Positions 1 through 6,753 of a stretch of 9,462 bases of DNA are shown one piece after another. The translations under genes and the position numbers were made by a program. The notes under the pieces are model-generated. The model worked only from the letters and a program-made list of their open reading frames with translations, was not told the DNA's origin and did not search any database. Position 1 is the stretch's first letter; every line of letters starts with the position of its first letter. Source of the stretch: CAUZRD01 sp963582255. Its GTDB lineage: Bacteria; Pseudomonadota; Alphaproteobacteria; Rhizobiales; TMED25. Where the stretch lies: positions 1 to 9,462 of the forward strand of contig CAUZRD010000076.1 of NCBI GenBank assembly GCA_963582255.1, given 5' to 3'.

Positions 1-144
1 ACGTTCGATCAGATCGGCATTGCCACATAAAATAAATTTAATTTCTGGATTGCGTAACAGAGCAATATCCAGACCAGGTATAACGAACGCTGCTTCATTG
101 TCCCCGCCCATAGCATCAATTGCGATAGTTAAAGTATGCGACAT
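1..144 (-). CDS. plsX: Phosphate acyltransferase PlsX, N-terminal part (runs off the window)
   Basis: The first 48 codons are present, from an ATG at 144 to the window edge. The product begins MSHTLTIAIDAMGGDNEAAF, and the IAIDAMGGD motif is the hallmark N-terminus of PlsX. In known members this soluble, membrane-associated enzyme converts acyl-ACP plus phosphate into acyl phosphate for PlsY, the first step of phosphatidic acid synthesis. An in-frame TGA lies 18 codons upstream with no ATG, GTG or TTG in between, so the ATG at 144 is the start. I see no good Shine-Dalgarno sequence before it. The gene follows DUF177 on the same strand after 229 bases. The DUF177-plsX pairing is widespread in proteobacteria, but the rpmF gene that often sits between them is absent here. 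fabH would be expected next, beyond the edge. Confidence 0.95.
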   Translation of the reverse strand, partial: MSHTLTIAIDAMGGDNEAAFVIPGLDIALLRNPEIKFILCGNADLIER

Positions 145-373
145 GTGTGGGTAAACAATCCAATTACCTAAATTTGACGAGACAGCTTGTTGTCATCTGC
201 AACCGCCAAGTATGTAAAATTATTAAACTATTTTGATTTTACAAAAGCTTTACAATTTTCTGAAAAATACTCAGATACAGAATTTAGATTTTACTATGAA
301 GAATGAAAAGAGCCGCAGCAACCCTGCCTTAACGACCAGAACTAAAACCTTTCATTATTAACAACAGAAATAT
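145..373. other. AT-rich intergenic gap between DUF177 and plsX
   Basis: This 229-base stretch has no credible gene. The longest ATG frame I noticed on the minus strand is only 8 codons, and no ribosomal protein L32 (rpmF) frame is present. Read on the minus strand it holds a short GCAG/CTGC hairpin (loop GGTTG, near 321-333) and many A/T runs, including TAAAAT and TATTTT hexamers. I could not pair any of these with a convincing -35 box. It is the natural place for a plsX promoter or leader, but the sequence alone does not show one. Confidence 0.5.
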
Positions 374-928
374 CTATAATGAATCTGACATGGACTTTCT
401 AAAAGAGTCCAGTTGATCAAATGGACTCTTTTGTTCTTTGAGGGTTTCTGCTTCACGGCCAAGTTCAAACTTTTGATCATTAGAATTAGGCAAGCGTGGA
501 TAAGGATCAAGGTCAAGGGATAAAACATCAATAATCAGCTTTCCGAGATGAACTTCTCCATCAGTAATCGGTTCACCATCACCAAGAGTGCTATTATCGA
601 TGTCCATTAAGTTTGAAACGCCATTAAACGGCACATAAGTTTCTTGCACGTCACCTTCAATCACACCTTCAAATGGTTCAAGCGTGACAACGCATGTCTG
701 CATGAAGTTAGCGGTATAGGTACCCTTGACTTCAAATCCACTCGCTTGAAGTCCAACGACTAGGAGTTGTGCCTCAAGAAATTTCACCTCTACAAGACCA
801 AGTGTTTCAGCGATAGATTTTAATTCCTCAGTATTTGCTTTAACAAAAAATGTTCGCCCAAGAACTGATTTATCATCAATTAAAAATTTTGCCCGAGCAA
901 ATGAGAGTGGCTTACTTTTAGTTCTCAC
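374..928 (-). CDS. DUF177 / YceD-like protein
   Basis: A protein of 184 residues starting at GTG 928, with GGAGAA (935-940) six bases upstream. It belongs to the DUF177 family (E. coli YceD), whose molecular role is not settled; the bacterial gene is typically linked to rpmF and plsX. Supporting motifs are the mid-protein segment QTCVVTLEPFEG (about residues 78-89) and the C-terminal SPFDQLDSFR, equivalent to the family's conserved PFxxL tail. As in other alphaproteobacterial members, the paired-cysteine motif near the C-terminus seen in some YceD proteins is missing. The start overlaps the 3' end of the CBP3-like gene by 11 bases, so the two are probably translationally coupled. The last codons contain a long palindrome, described separately. 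Confidence 0.88.
   Translation of the reverse strand: MRTKSKPLSFARAKFLIDDKSVLGRTFFVKANTEELKSIAETLGLVEVKFLEAQLLVVGLQASGFEVKGTYTANFMQTCVVTLEPFEGVIEGDVQETYVPFNGVSNLMDIDNSTLGDGEPITDGEVHLGKLIIDVLSLDLDPYPRLPNSNDQKFELGREAETLKEQKSPFDQLDSFRKSMSDSL
401..432. repeat. 32-base near-perfect palindrome inside the DUF177 3' end
   Basis: Arms AAAAGAGTCCA (401-411) and TGGACTCTTTT (422-432) are exact inverted complements, and the centre TTGATCAA (413-420) is itself palindromic. Only the pair 412/421 mismatches, so 15 of 16 positions match. In the DUF177 mRNA it folds into a stem ending in UUUU, which resembles an intrinsic terminator in either direction, but it lies about 25 bases before the stop codon. It encodes the conserved KSPFDQLDSF tail, so chance from codon constraint is possible. 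Confidence 0.75.
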
Positions 929-1457
929 TAGCAGTTCTCCGGTAGGTTATATGGATTGTTTCTTCAGTTAGCTCGGACAACGACTTTTTAGCTAAAATAT
1001 CGCCCAACCCACGCATATACTCCGAAAGTTTGAGCACGTTCGATGGGTTATCCTCATCTGGGAATACATTTCTTGCTATAACATTTTCCAAACTAGTCGC
1101 CATTTCACCGTCCAGAACACCACCATATGCGGCCATCCGACCTGAATACGCTTCAGCCATCGGCCGGATCTTCTTGGCAACGCTAATATCACCAACTCCG
1201 TATTCACGTAATGACTGGTCCATGTCCGAGAACATCAAGTCAGTTATCGCCTGAGCAAGGTCAGTCTCACCCAGTACACCAAGTTTTCTCTGATAAAGAA
1301 ACATATGAAGCAACAGCATTTCAAAGCGCCCATCGAGTGTATCGGCTACACCAAAGTTTTCGTATAGCTTACTTTGCCGCGCATGAGCTACGATTTGACG
1401 GTAATAAGGAAGGGGATCAATTTTGTCAGATTTTTTCTTTTTGAACAACTGCAGCAT
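918..1457 (-). CDS. Ubiquinol-cytochrome c chaperone (CBP3/UQCC1 family)
   Basis: A protein of 179 residues, about the usual length for alphaproteobacterial members. In mitochondria, Cbp3 assists synthesis and assembly of cytochrome b in the bc1 complex, and the bacterial proteins are inferred to act likewise. Diagnostic stretches are YYRQIVAHARQSKLYENFGV (18-37), DTLDGRFEMLLLH (39-51) and the very characteristic DMDQSLREYGVGDISVAKKI (78-97), followed by a GRMAAYGG segment. There is no signal peptide or membrane segment; the N-terminus is lysine-rich (FKKKK), consistent with a cytosolic, peripheral membrane role. ATG 1457 has an AGGAG six bases upstream. The gene is divergent from bamE with 65 bases between starts, and its 3' end overlaps DUF177 by 11 bases. 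Confidence 0.93.
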   Translation of the reverse strand: MLQLFKKKKSDKIDPLPYYRQIVAHARQSKLYENFGVADTLDGRFEMLLLHMFLYQRKLGVLGETDLAQAITDLMFSDMDQSLREYGVGDISVAKKIRPMAEAYSGRMAAYGGVLDGEMATSLENVIARNVFPDEDNPSNVLKLSEYMRGLGDILAKKSLSELTEETIHITYRRTASEN

Positions 1458-1522
1458 CCGGTACTCCTAAAATCAGCAGATAAAACCTTGCAGTTTGGCA
1501 GAGATTCGTCTAGCTGGCTTAT
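1458..1522. promoter_or_regulatory. Divergent promoter region between the CBP3-like gene and bamE
   Basis: These 65 bases must hold at least the start signals of the minus-strand chaperone operon, and possibly those of bamE. I could not identify a convincing -35/-10 pair on either strand. TTGCAG (near 1487) and TTGGCA (near 1493) are candidate -35 boxes for bamE, but neither has a good -10 at normal spacing. An inverted repeat CTGGC/GCCAG (1514-1518 and 1526-1530) straddles the first possible bamE start codon. Confidence 0.4.
1464..1468 (-). promoter_or_regulatory. Shine-Dalgarno site of the CBP3-like gene
   Basis: AGGAG read on the minus strand, six bases before ATG 1457. It fixes this start codon. 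Confidence 0.85.
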
Positions 1523-2017
1523 ATGGCCAGATCTAAAACGCCAATTGCATATGATATTGATCATACCTTGCACAATCGAATACCGCTCTCTCGTCGAAGA
1601 GCGCTTGTTGCGTTGTGCATCGCGACACTATCCTACGCCTGTACACCTGCACGTGATTATCGAGGATTTAGACCCCAGGAAGGAACACTCGAACAGATCA
1701 ACATAGGGATGTCACGGATGAGAGTTGAGGAGATTCTGGGCACACCATCGGCTAAATCTTCTCATGCAACCCCGCGTTATTATTATATCTCCAGCGTGTT
1801 CGAGACGACAGCATTCTTCAAACCAGAAGAAACTGAACGCAAGGTCTATGCACTGGAATTTAATGGAACAGAGCAAGTTATCCGCGTTGCCTACTACGGC
1901 CTTCAGGACGGTAAAGTGTTTGATTTTATTACCAAAACCACACCTACTAGAGGCACTGAATTAAGCATCATCCAAGATCTACTCGGCAGCATTAGTGCTA
2001 AAGGCAACGATAAATAA
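1523..2017 (+). CDS. bamE: Outer membrane protein assembly factor BamE (SmpA/OmlA lipoprotein)
   Basis: The only plus-strand gene, 164 residues from ATG 1523. BamE is a periplasm-facing outer-membrane lipoprotein that stabilises the BamA/BamD complex during beta-barrel insertion. Evidence: a basic RRR then a hydrophobic stretch ending LSYAC with Cys40 as the lipidation candidate. The lipobox is imperfect, with Tyr at -2. The SmpA/OmlA core follows: INIGMSRMRVEEILGTPS, RYYYISSVFETTAFFKPE, and a C-terminal TPTRGTELSIIQDLLGS typical of alphaproteobacterial members. The 26-residue n-region before the RRR-hydrophobic stretch is unusually long and the ATG has no Shine-Dalgarno. A TTG at 1568 would give an ordinary 24-residue signal peptide but also lacks a ribosome site. 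The gene converges with hppA. Confidence 0.92.
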   Translation: MARSKTPIAYDIDHTLHNRIPLSRRRALVALCIATLSYACTPARDYRGFRPQEGTLEQINIGMSRMRVEEILGTPSAKSSHATPRYYYISSVFETTAFFKPEETERKVYALEFNGTEQVIRVAYYGLQDGKVFDFITKTTPTRGTELSIIQDLLGSISAKGNDK

Positions 2018-2084
2018 TCAGGACTACTAAAGATGGTAGTTAGAGTGCCTCTCGCTTAATCAATAAAAACTACCTAGCCAACAC

Positions 2085-2124
2085 AATAACAGCGAGAATC
2101 ATAAACATGATGCTCGCTGTTATT
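2085..2124. terminator. Bidirectional hairpin terminator between bamE and hppA
   Basis: Perfect arms AATAACAGCGAG (2085-2096) and CTCGCTGTTATT (2113-2124) continue, after one A/G mismatch, into ATCAT/ATGAT (2098-2102 and 2107-2111) around an AAAC loop. The hairpin sits between two convergent genes, 67 bases after the bamE stop and 22 bases after the hppA stop. The U-tracts on both sides are short and interrupted, but the A/T-rich stem base suits termination in both directions. Confidence 0.85.
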
Positions 2125-2146
2125 ATCTAAACAGAGTTTGAAAGTA

Positions 2147-4264
2147 TCAGTGCGCAAGCACGGCTAACATTAAAAGTGCAACAATATTAGCAATCTTAAT
2201 CATCGGGTTAATAGCCGGGCCAGCCGTATCCTTGTAGGGATCACCAACCGTATCACCGGTTATCGCAGCTTTATGCGCTTCAGAACCCTTCCCGCCGTGA
2301 TTACCATCTTCAATATACTTTTTGGCATTATCCCAAGCACCGCCACCCGCTGTCATCGAAATAGCCACGAATAGGCCCGTAACAATAGTACCGAGCAACA
2401 TCGCGCCGAGGGCCGAGAACGCCGCAGATTTACCTGCAATTGCATCGATCAAGAAGAAGCATACAAGCGGCGACAACACCGGGAGCATAGATGGAGCAAT
2501 CATCTCTTTAATAGCCGAGCGAGTTAAAAGATCAACAGCTGCGCCATAATCCGGACGCTCCTTACCTTCCATGATACCAGGCTTTTCTCTGAACTGCCGG
2601 CGCACTTCTTCAACGATGGCACTGGCGGCACGGCCAACCGCCATCATAGCCATTGATCCAAACAGGTACGGCAAGAGCCCACCAAAAAACAGGCCAACCA
2701 TCACATAAGGGTTAGAGAGCTCAAAATTTAAAACAACGCCCTCAAAGTACGGGAACTCAGCAGGCTTGGAAATAAAGTACTTCAAATCTTCTGTATAGGC
2801 TGCGAAAAGGACAAGAGCACCAAGACCTGCCGATCCGATAGCATATCCCTTGGTAACAGCCTTTGTAGTATTTCCTACAGCATCCAGCGCATCAGTGGTG
2901 GCTCTAACTTCTTCAGGAAGATCAGCCATTTCCGCAATACCACCGGCGTTGTCTGTCACAGGTCCAAATGCGTCGAGAGCAACCACAAAGCCAGCTAGTG
3001 CCAACATTGTAGTGACTGCGATCGCAATGCCAAAAAGACCAGCCAACGTGTACGTCACAATAATGCCACCAATAATGACTAGCGCGGGCAAAGCCGTTGC
3101 TTCCATCGCAACCGCCAAGCCCTGGATGACATTGGTGCCATGTCCAGTCACCGACGCTTTCGCAACCGATTGGACTGGTCGATGTGGCACCCCGGTATAA
3201 TATTCAGTGATGAAGATAATCAGAGTGGTTACGACCAACCCAACTACACCGCACAGAAAAAGATCAAATCCTGTAAAATTAATATTTGGGGTTTGTAACG
3301 TGGTCTCCATGCCAATGACATATTCAGTCACTGGCCACAAAGCGATAAGTGATAAAATACCTGTTGCAATGAAACCCTTATAGAGAGCGCCCATAATTGA
3401 TTTTGATGCACCGAGTTTGACGAAGAAAGTTCCGACAATCGATGTTAAAATGCACACAGCTCCAATCGTCAATGGATAGATCATGAGCTGTTCGACAATC
3501 GGAGATCCGCCAAAAAATATAGACGCTAAAACCATGGTAGCAACGACTGTCACCGCATAGGTTTCAAACAAATCAGCCGCCATGCCAGCACAATCACCGA
3601 CATTATCTCCTACATTATCTGCGATAGTTGCGGGATTGCGTGGATCATCTTCAGGAATGCCCGCCTCGACCTTACCAACCATATCACCGCCAACATCTGC
3701 GCCTTTGGTGAAAATGCCACCGCCAAGTCGGGCAAAAATAGAAATCAGCGAGGCTCCAAATCCTAGTGCCACAAGCGCGTCAATAACCTCACGATCAGTA
3801 CTGGCGTGCCCCATGCCATCGGTTAAAACTGCATAATAAACAGTAACAGACAAAAGCGCCAAACCAGCAACGAGCATGCCCGTAACCGCGCCAGATTTGA
3901 ATGCAATTTTAAGACCGTCATCAAGGCTATTGCCGGCTGCATGTGCAGTGCGCACATTTGCTCTCACAGAAACCAACATACCGATAAAGCCGGCGGCGGC
4001 GGACAATGTCGCACCAACAGCAAATCCAATCGCCACAGGAACGGACAAAAGATACGCAACAATGGCAAAGATTACGATGCCAGCAATGGCTATCGTGGTA
4101 TATTGACGTTTAAGATAAGCGCTAGCCCCCTCTTGAATCGCTTGCGCAATTTCCTGCATTCTTTCTGAGCCGGCGCTAGCCGCCATAACCGATCGAATGG
4201 CCCAGACACCATACAAGATGGCAACTAGTCCACACCCAATGATGAGCCAAATCATCTCGTCCAT
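2147..4264 (-). CDS. hppA: Membrane-bound proton-pumping inorganic pyrophosphatase (K+-independent type)
   Basis: An integral membrane protein of 705 residues, with about 16 hydrophobic segments as in the family. It hydrolyses cytoplasmic pyrophosphate and pumps H+ across the membrane. Active-site motifs are intact: GADVGGDMVGKVEAGIPEDD (from about 188), DNVGDNVGDCAGMAADLFET (216-235), DNAGGIAEM (about 438-446) and the C-terminal GDTVGDPYKDTAGPA (from 670). GNTTKAVTKGYAIG (464-477) has Lys and Thr where K+-dependent enzymes carry Ala and Gly, which marks the K+-independent proton-pumping class, as in Rhodospirillum rubrum. The frame stays open upstream to a TTG at 4309, but the ATG at 4264 is preferred: AGGA lies nine bases upstream and MDEMIWLIIG begins the first membrane helix as in homologues. 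The gene follows the MFS gene on the same strand. Confidence 0.97.
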   Translation of the reverse strand: MDEMIWLIIGCGLVAILYGVWAIRSVMAASAGSERMQEIAQAIQEGASAYLKRQYTTIAIAGIVIFAIVAYLLSVPVAIGFAVGATLSAAAGFIGMLVSVRANVRTAHAAGNSLDDGLKIAFKSGAVTGMLVAGLALLSVTVYYAVLTDGMGHASTDREVIDALVALGFGASLISIFARLGGGIFTKGADVGGDMVGKVEAGIPEDDPRNPATIADNVGDNVGDCAGMAADLFETYAVTVVATMVLASIFFGGSPIVEQLMIYPLTIGAVCILTSIVGTFFVKLGASKSIMGALYKGFIATGILSLIALWPVTEYVIGMETTLQTPNINFTGFDLFLCGVVGLVVTTLIIFITEYYTGVPHRPVQSVAKASVTGHGTNVIQGLAVAMEATALPALVIIGGIIVTYTLAGLFGIAIAVTTMLALAGFVVALDAFGPVTDNAGGIAEMADLPEEVRATTDALDAVGNTTKAVTKGYAIGSAGLGALVLFAAYTEDLKYFISKPAEFPYFEGVVLNFELSNPYVMVGLFFGGLLPYLFGSMAMMAVGRAASAIVEEVRRQFREKPGIMEGKERPDYGAAVDLLTRSAIKEMIAPSMLPVLSPLVCFFLIDAIAGKSAAFSALGAMLLGTIVTGLFVAISMTAGGGAWDNAKKYIEDGNHGGKGSEAHKAAITGDTVGDPYKDTAGPAINPMIKIANIVALLMLAVLAH

Positions 4265-4273
4265 TTTTATATA

Positions 4274-4277
4274 TCCT
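4274..4277 (-). promoter_or_regulatory. Shine-Dalgarno site of hppA
   Basis: AGGA on the minus strand, nine bases before ATG 4264. The spacing is slightly long but usable, and it supports this start over the upstream TTG at 4309. Confidence 0.65.
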
Positions 4278-4317
4278 ATCTGATCTGAGCCCCCACCGCA
4301 GTCGTGCAAATATTGCC

Positions 4318-4400
4318 CACCTGCCTGTGTATTTATAAGGCTTTTTCGAAAGAGTCACCGGAACATGCCAAAAGTTGATATGCGACGCAACAGGTAGGTG
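4318..4400 (-). promoter_or_regulatory. Candidate hppA promoter bracketed by an inverted repeat
   Basis: On the minus strand a TATAAA -10-like box (4332-4337) lies 67 bases before the hppA start. The matching -35 is weak: GTGACT at 15-base spacing is the best I see. The box is bracketed by arms CACCTGCCTGT (4318-4328) and ACAGGTAGGTG (4390-4400), complementary at 10 of 11 positions and about 72 bases apart centre to centre. The arms could be paired operator sites or the base of a long RNA stem. No regulator can be named. Confidence 0.4.
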
Positions 4401-4418
4401 AAGGTTAAGTAACTTTTC

Positions 4419-5642
4419 TTAATTTGCCACCGTATGGTTGTGCTTGAACGAACTCCAAATCAACAAACATGAGGCCAAAGCGATGAAAGGAAACAGAGCT
4501 GAGACCACGACTGGCCAGCCAAAATTCTGCAACAGCACACCAGACATCAGCGAAGTAGCAGCAACTGATGAAAAAACCAACAAGTCGTTTGCCGCCTGAA
4601 CTTTATTACGCTCCTCCGGCTGATAAGTTTCGGTTACAAGATTAGTCGAACCGACAAAACCAAAGTTCCAGCCAAGCCCTAATAGAATGAGGGCAATAGT
4701 AAATTGCTCAATTTTAATTCCACTAAGAGCGATAACACCACACACGGCTAAAATAGCAAACCCAGAAAGAATAATTGTCCTAGTTCCGAATTTGTTGATG
4801 AGATTTCCAGTAAAAAAGCTAGGTGCGAACATCGCAACTGCGTGCCATTGCACCACAAAAGCAGCATCCTCAATGCTAAAATCACACGCAAGCATTGCAA
4901 TCGGAGTCGCTGTCATCAGCAATGTCATCATTGAATAACTAACCATCGCGCAGATAACTGCGATGATAAATTTAGGTTGGCTCATAATTTCTGCCAGCGG
5001 CCGTCCCTGATTTTTCCGAATAGTTTTTGGCAATAGCGGAATGTCGACAAAGGACAACACTATCATGCCGCAAAGACTAACAAGGCTTAGGCAAGCGAAT
5101 GTTCCGGCAAATGTTATTGGCGCAAATAAATTTCTTGTGTGGATTAACAACTGGGGAGCTATCATGGCAGCGGCAACACCGCCAACTAGTACCCAGGAGA
5201 TGGCTTTGGGCTTAAACCTTTCGCTAGCCACATCTGCCGCTGCAAATCGGTAATACATGCTGGATGCCTGATATCCACCAAGCAACATCAAAGACAAGCA
5301 GAACATAGGAAAACTAGCGAACCAGATCGAAATAGAGGCCAAGGCCATGGACGTAGCACCAAATGCACCACCAACCATAAACCCGAAGCGCCGGCCAAGA
5401 CGCCGCATCAACAATGAAGCAGGAACCGTAAGGATTGCCGTCCCAAGCACAAACATAGAAATTGGTAGTGTCGCCAAAGATTTATTTTCGGCCAGCATAA
5501 GCCCAACCACGCCAGAACAGGTTATGATAACAACTGCATGGCAGCCATATAGCATTTGCGCGATCGCAAGAATACGAGCATTACGTCGTGATTTAGTGTC
5601 ATCAATCTGGTCAGATACGACCGACGCTGTAACGCCACTCAA
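4419..5642 (-). CDS. Major facilitator superfamily transporter, substrate unknown
   Basis: A 407-residue inner-membrane permease with about 12 hydrophobic segments and a short cytoplasmic N-terminus. MFS features are the loop 2-3 motif SLLMRRLGRRFGF, an equivalent GNLINKFGTRTII in the second half, and a polar central loop (PLLPKTIRKNQGRPLAEIM) separating the two six-helix bundles. The segment SSMYYRFAAADVASERFKPK resembles an MFS subgroup I recall from Rhizobiales, whose substrate I do not know. The frame extends to GTG 5693 and ATG 5687, but neither has a ribosome site. TTG 5642 has a perfect GGAGG seven bases upstream and is the likely start; the 17 extra residues of the longer form (including CACC) look non-coding. 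It lies between thiL (97 bases away) and hppA (154 bases). This position is not strong evidence for thiamine or flavin transport. Confidence 0.88.
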   Translation of the reverse strand: MSGVTASVVSDQIDDTKSRRNARILAIAQMLYGCHAVVIITCSGVVGLMLAENKSLATLPISMFVLGTAILTVPASLLMRRLGRRFGFMVGGAFGATSMALASISIWFASFPMFCLSLMLLGGYQASSMYYRFAAADVASERFKPKAISWVLVGGVAAAMIAPQLLIHTRNLFAPITFAGTFACLSLVSLCGMIVLSFVDIPLLPKTIRKNQGRPLAEIMSQPKFIIAVICAMVSYSMMTLLMTATPIAMLACDFSIEDAAFVVQWHAVAMFAPSFFTGNLINKFGTRTIILSGFAILAVCGVIALSGIKIEQFTIALILLGLGWNFGFVGSTNLVTETYQPEERNKVQAANDLLVFSSVAATSLMSGVLLQNFGWPVVVSALFPFIALASCLLIWSSFKHNHTVAN

Positions 5643-5649
5643 TAGACTA

Positions 5650-5654
5650 CCTCC
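5650..5654 (-). promoter_or_regulatory. Shine-Dalgarno site that decides the MFS start
   Basis: A perfect GGAGG on the minus strand, seven bases before TTG 5642. It lies inside the longer reading frame, which argues that translation begins at this TTG rather than at GTG 5693 or ATG 5687. Confidence 0.75.
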
Positions 5655-5739
5655 GGTAAATTTGACTAGCGGGCAACACGCACACATCGTCACACAGTTA
5701 AAAATGCAGGCCTACTAACCATCAGAAAGGTGACTGTGT

Positions 5740-6753
5740 TTAAAAATGACTGAATGACAGTCGATCGGTTTTAATAGCCTGTTCGTTACTATCTTGCAAA
5801 ATCAGAAGATCATCCCGCACAACAATATGTCCGATGCACGTTACGGAAACCCCGACGCGCGCCGCATCATCTTCAAAACTCGATGCAGCTTCAGGGCTTA
5901 CTGACGCTAGGATCTCATAATCATCACCACCGGTGTACGCGCGCTTGCGCAGACTTTCATCATTTGCAATGGCTGCTGAAGCGCTGGGTGAAATAGGTAA
6001 AGCATTCAAGTCTATCTTAGCAGAGACATTCGATGCATTGATTAGAAGCGTCAGATCCCCAAGCAATCCGTCTGAAATATCCATGGCAGCACTTGCATGA
6101 TCTAGTAAAACCGGAGCAAGTGCGGTTCGAGGTTGAGGAAGAAAGTATCGATTACACAAATGCAAGCGCGCTCCTTCATCAAGAACCTGAAGGGCCGGAG
6201 AAAACTCATTCAGGACAGCAAGCCCTAGTGTACTGTCACCTAGCGTGCCGGTGACATAGATGTTGTCACCTGGATTTGCACCTACGCGACGCACCATCTT
6301 ACCGCGGGGTATATAGCCCAAAGCAGTGATAGTAATCATCAATGCGTGTGGAGACCGGACCGTGTCTCCACCAATAAGTTTAACTCCATAAGTCGTTTGA
6401 TCGGAAGCAAGTCCAGCAGCAAATTCTTCGACCCAACAGCGCTTACAATTACTCGGCAAAGCAATAGATAATAGATAGGAGTGGGCAACCGCTCCCTTGG
6501 CCGCCAGATCAGATAAATTGACACGAAGTGACTTGCGCGCGATATTTTTAGGACTGTCATTTGCACGAAAATGAACTTCGGAAATTAAACTGTCCTGAGT
6601 AATAACAAGATCACACAAACCATTGGGGGGCAGAAACGCTGCGTCATCCGTTAGTCCTACCGAACCATCGCCCTGCCGCGTCAAAGGCGCAAATATATTC
6701 TCAATCAAATCGCGTTCATTAAGCGCCATCGCCAAATCATGGTCTCCATACAT
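5740..6753 (-). CDS. thiL: Thiamine-monophosphate kinase ThiL
   Basis: A protein of 337 residues, close to the family length. It phosphorylates thiamine monophosphate with ATP to thiamine diphosphate, the last step of thiamine cofactor synthesis, in the cytoplasm. It is a PurM-like fold protein: GLTDDAA (33-39) carries the metal-binding aspartates, followed by TQDSL (Asp54), VNLSDLAAKGA (78-88), GGDTVR (128-133), YVTGTLGDS, MDISDGLLGD (224-233) and GGDDYE (275-280). All key acidic motifs are intact. The ATG at 6753 shares a base with the nusB stop (TGATG), a classic coupled start; the codon before it is GTG at 6756. An ATG at 6729 (MALNERDLIENIF) also fits homologues and cannot be excluded. 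thiL ends the tightly packed rib-nusB-thiL block. Confidence 0.96.
   Translation of the reverse strand: MYGDHDLAMALNERDLIENIFAPLTRQGDGSVGLTDDAAFLPPNGLCDLVITQDSLISEVHFRANDSPKNIARKSLRVNLSDLAAKGAVAHSYLLSIALPSNCKRCWVEEFAAGLASDQTTYGVKLIGGDTVRSPHALMITITALGYIPRGKMVRRVGANPGDNIYVTGTLGDSTLGLAVLNEFSPALQVLDEGARLHLCNRYFLPQPRTALAPVLLDHASAAMDISDGLLGDLTLLINASNVSAKIDLNALPISPSASAAIANDESLRKRAYTGGDDYEILASVSPEAASSFEDDAARVGVSVTCIGHIVVRDDLLILQDSNEQAIKTDRLSFSHF

Noticed and set aside
310..340. GCAG/CTGC hairpin in the plsX upstream gap as an intrinsic terminator for DUF177
   Set aside because: A four-pair stem with the U-rich run several bases away is too weak to call.
1030..1706. Plus-strand frames opposite the CBP3-like gene and into bamE
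   Set aside because: They overlap well-recognised genes on both sides, resemble no family and lack ribosome sites.
2322..4168. Plus-strand open frames of 75-116 codons opposite hppA (for example 2850-3200 and 3582-3836)
   Set aside because: They are antisense to a strongly conserved pyrophosphatase, have low-complexity Ala/Pro/Ser/Thr composition and no recognisable domain. They are shadows of the codon pattern on the other strand.
4176..4358. Minus-strand 60-codon frame overlapping the hppA start
   Set aside because: It is a different frame over the conserved first helices of HppA with no supporting signal.
5643..5739. ACACAGT/ACTGTGT inverted repeat between thiL and the MFS gene as a terminator
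   Set aside because: The arms are only seven bases with a loop of about 30 and no following U-tract, so it is weak and possibly chance.
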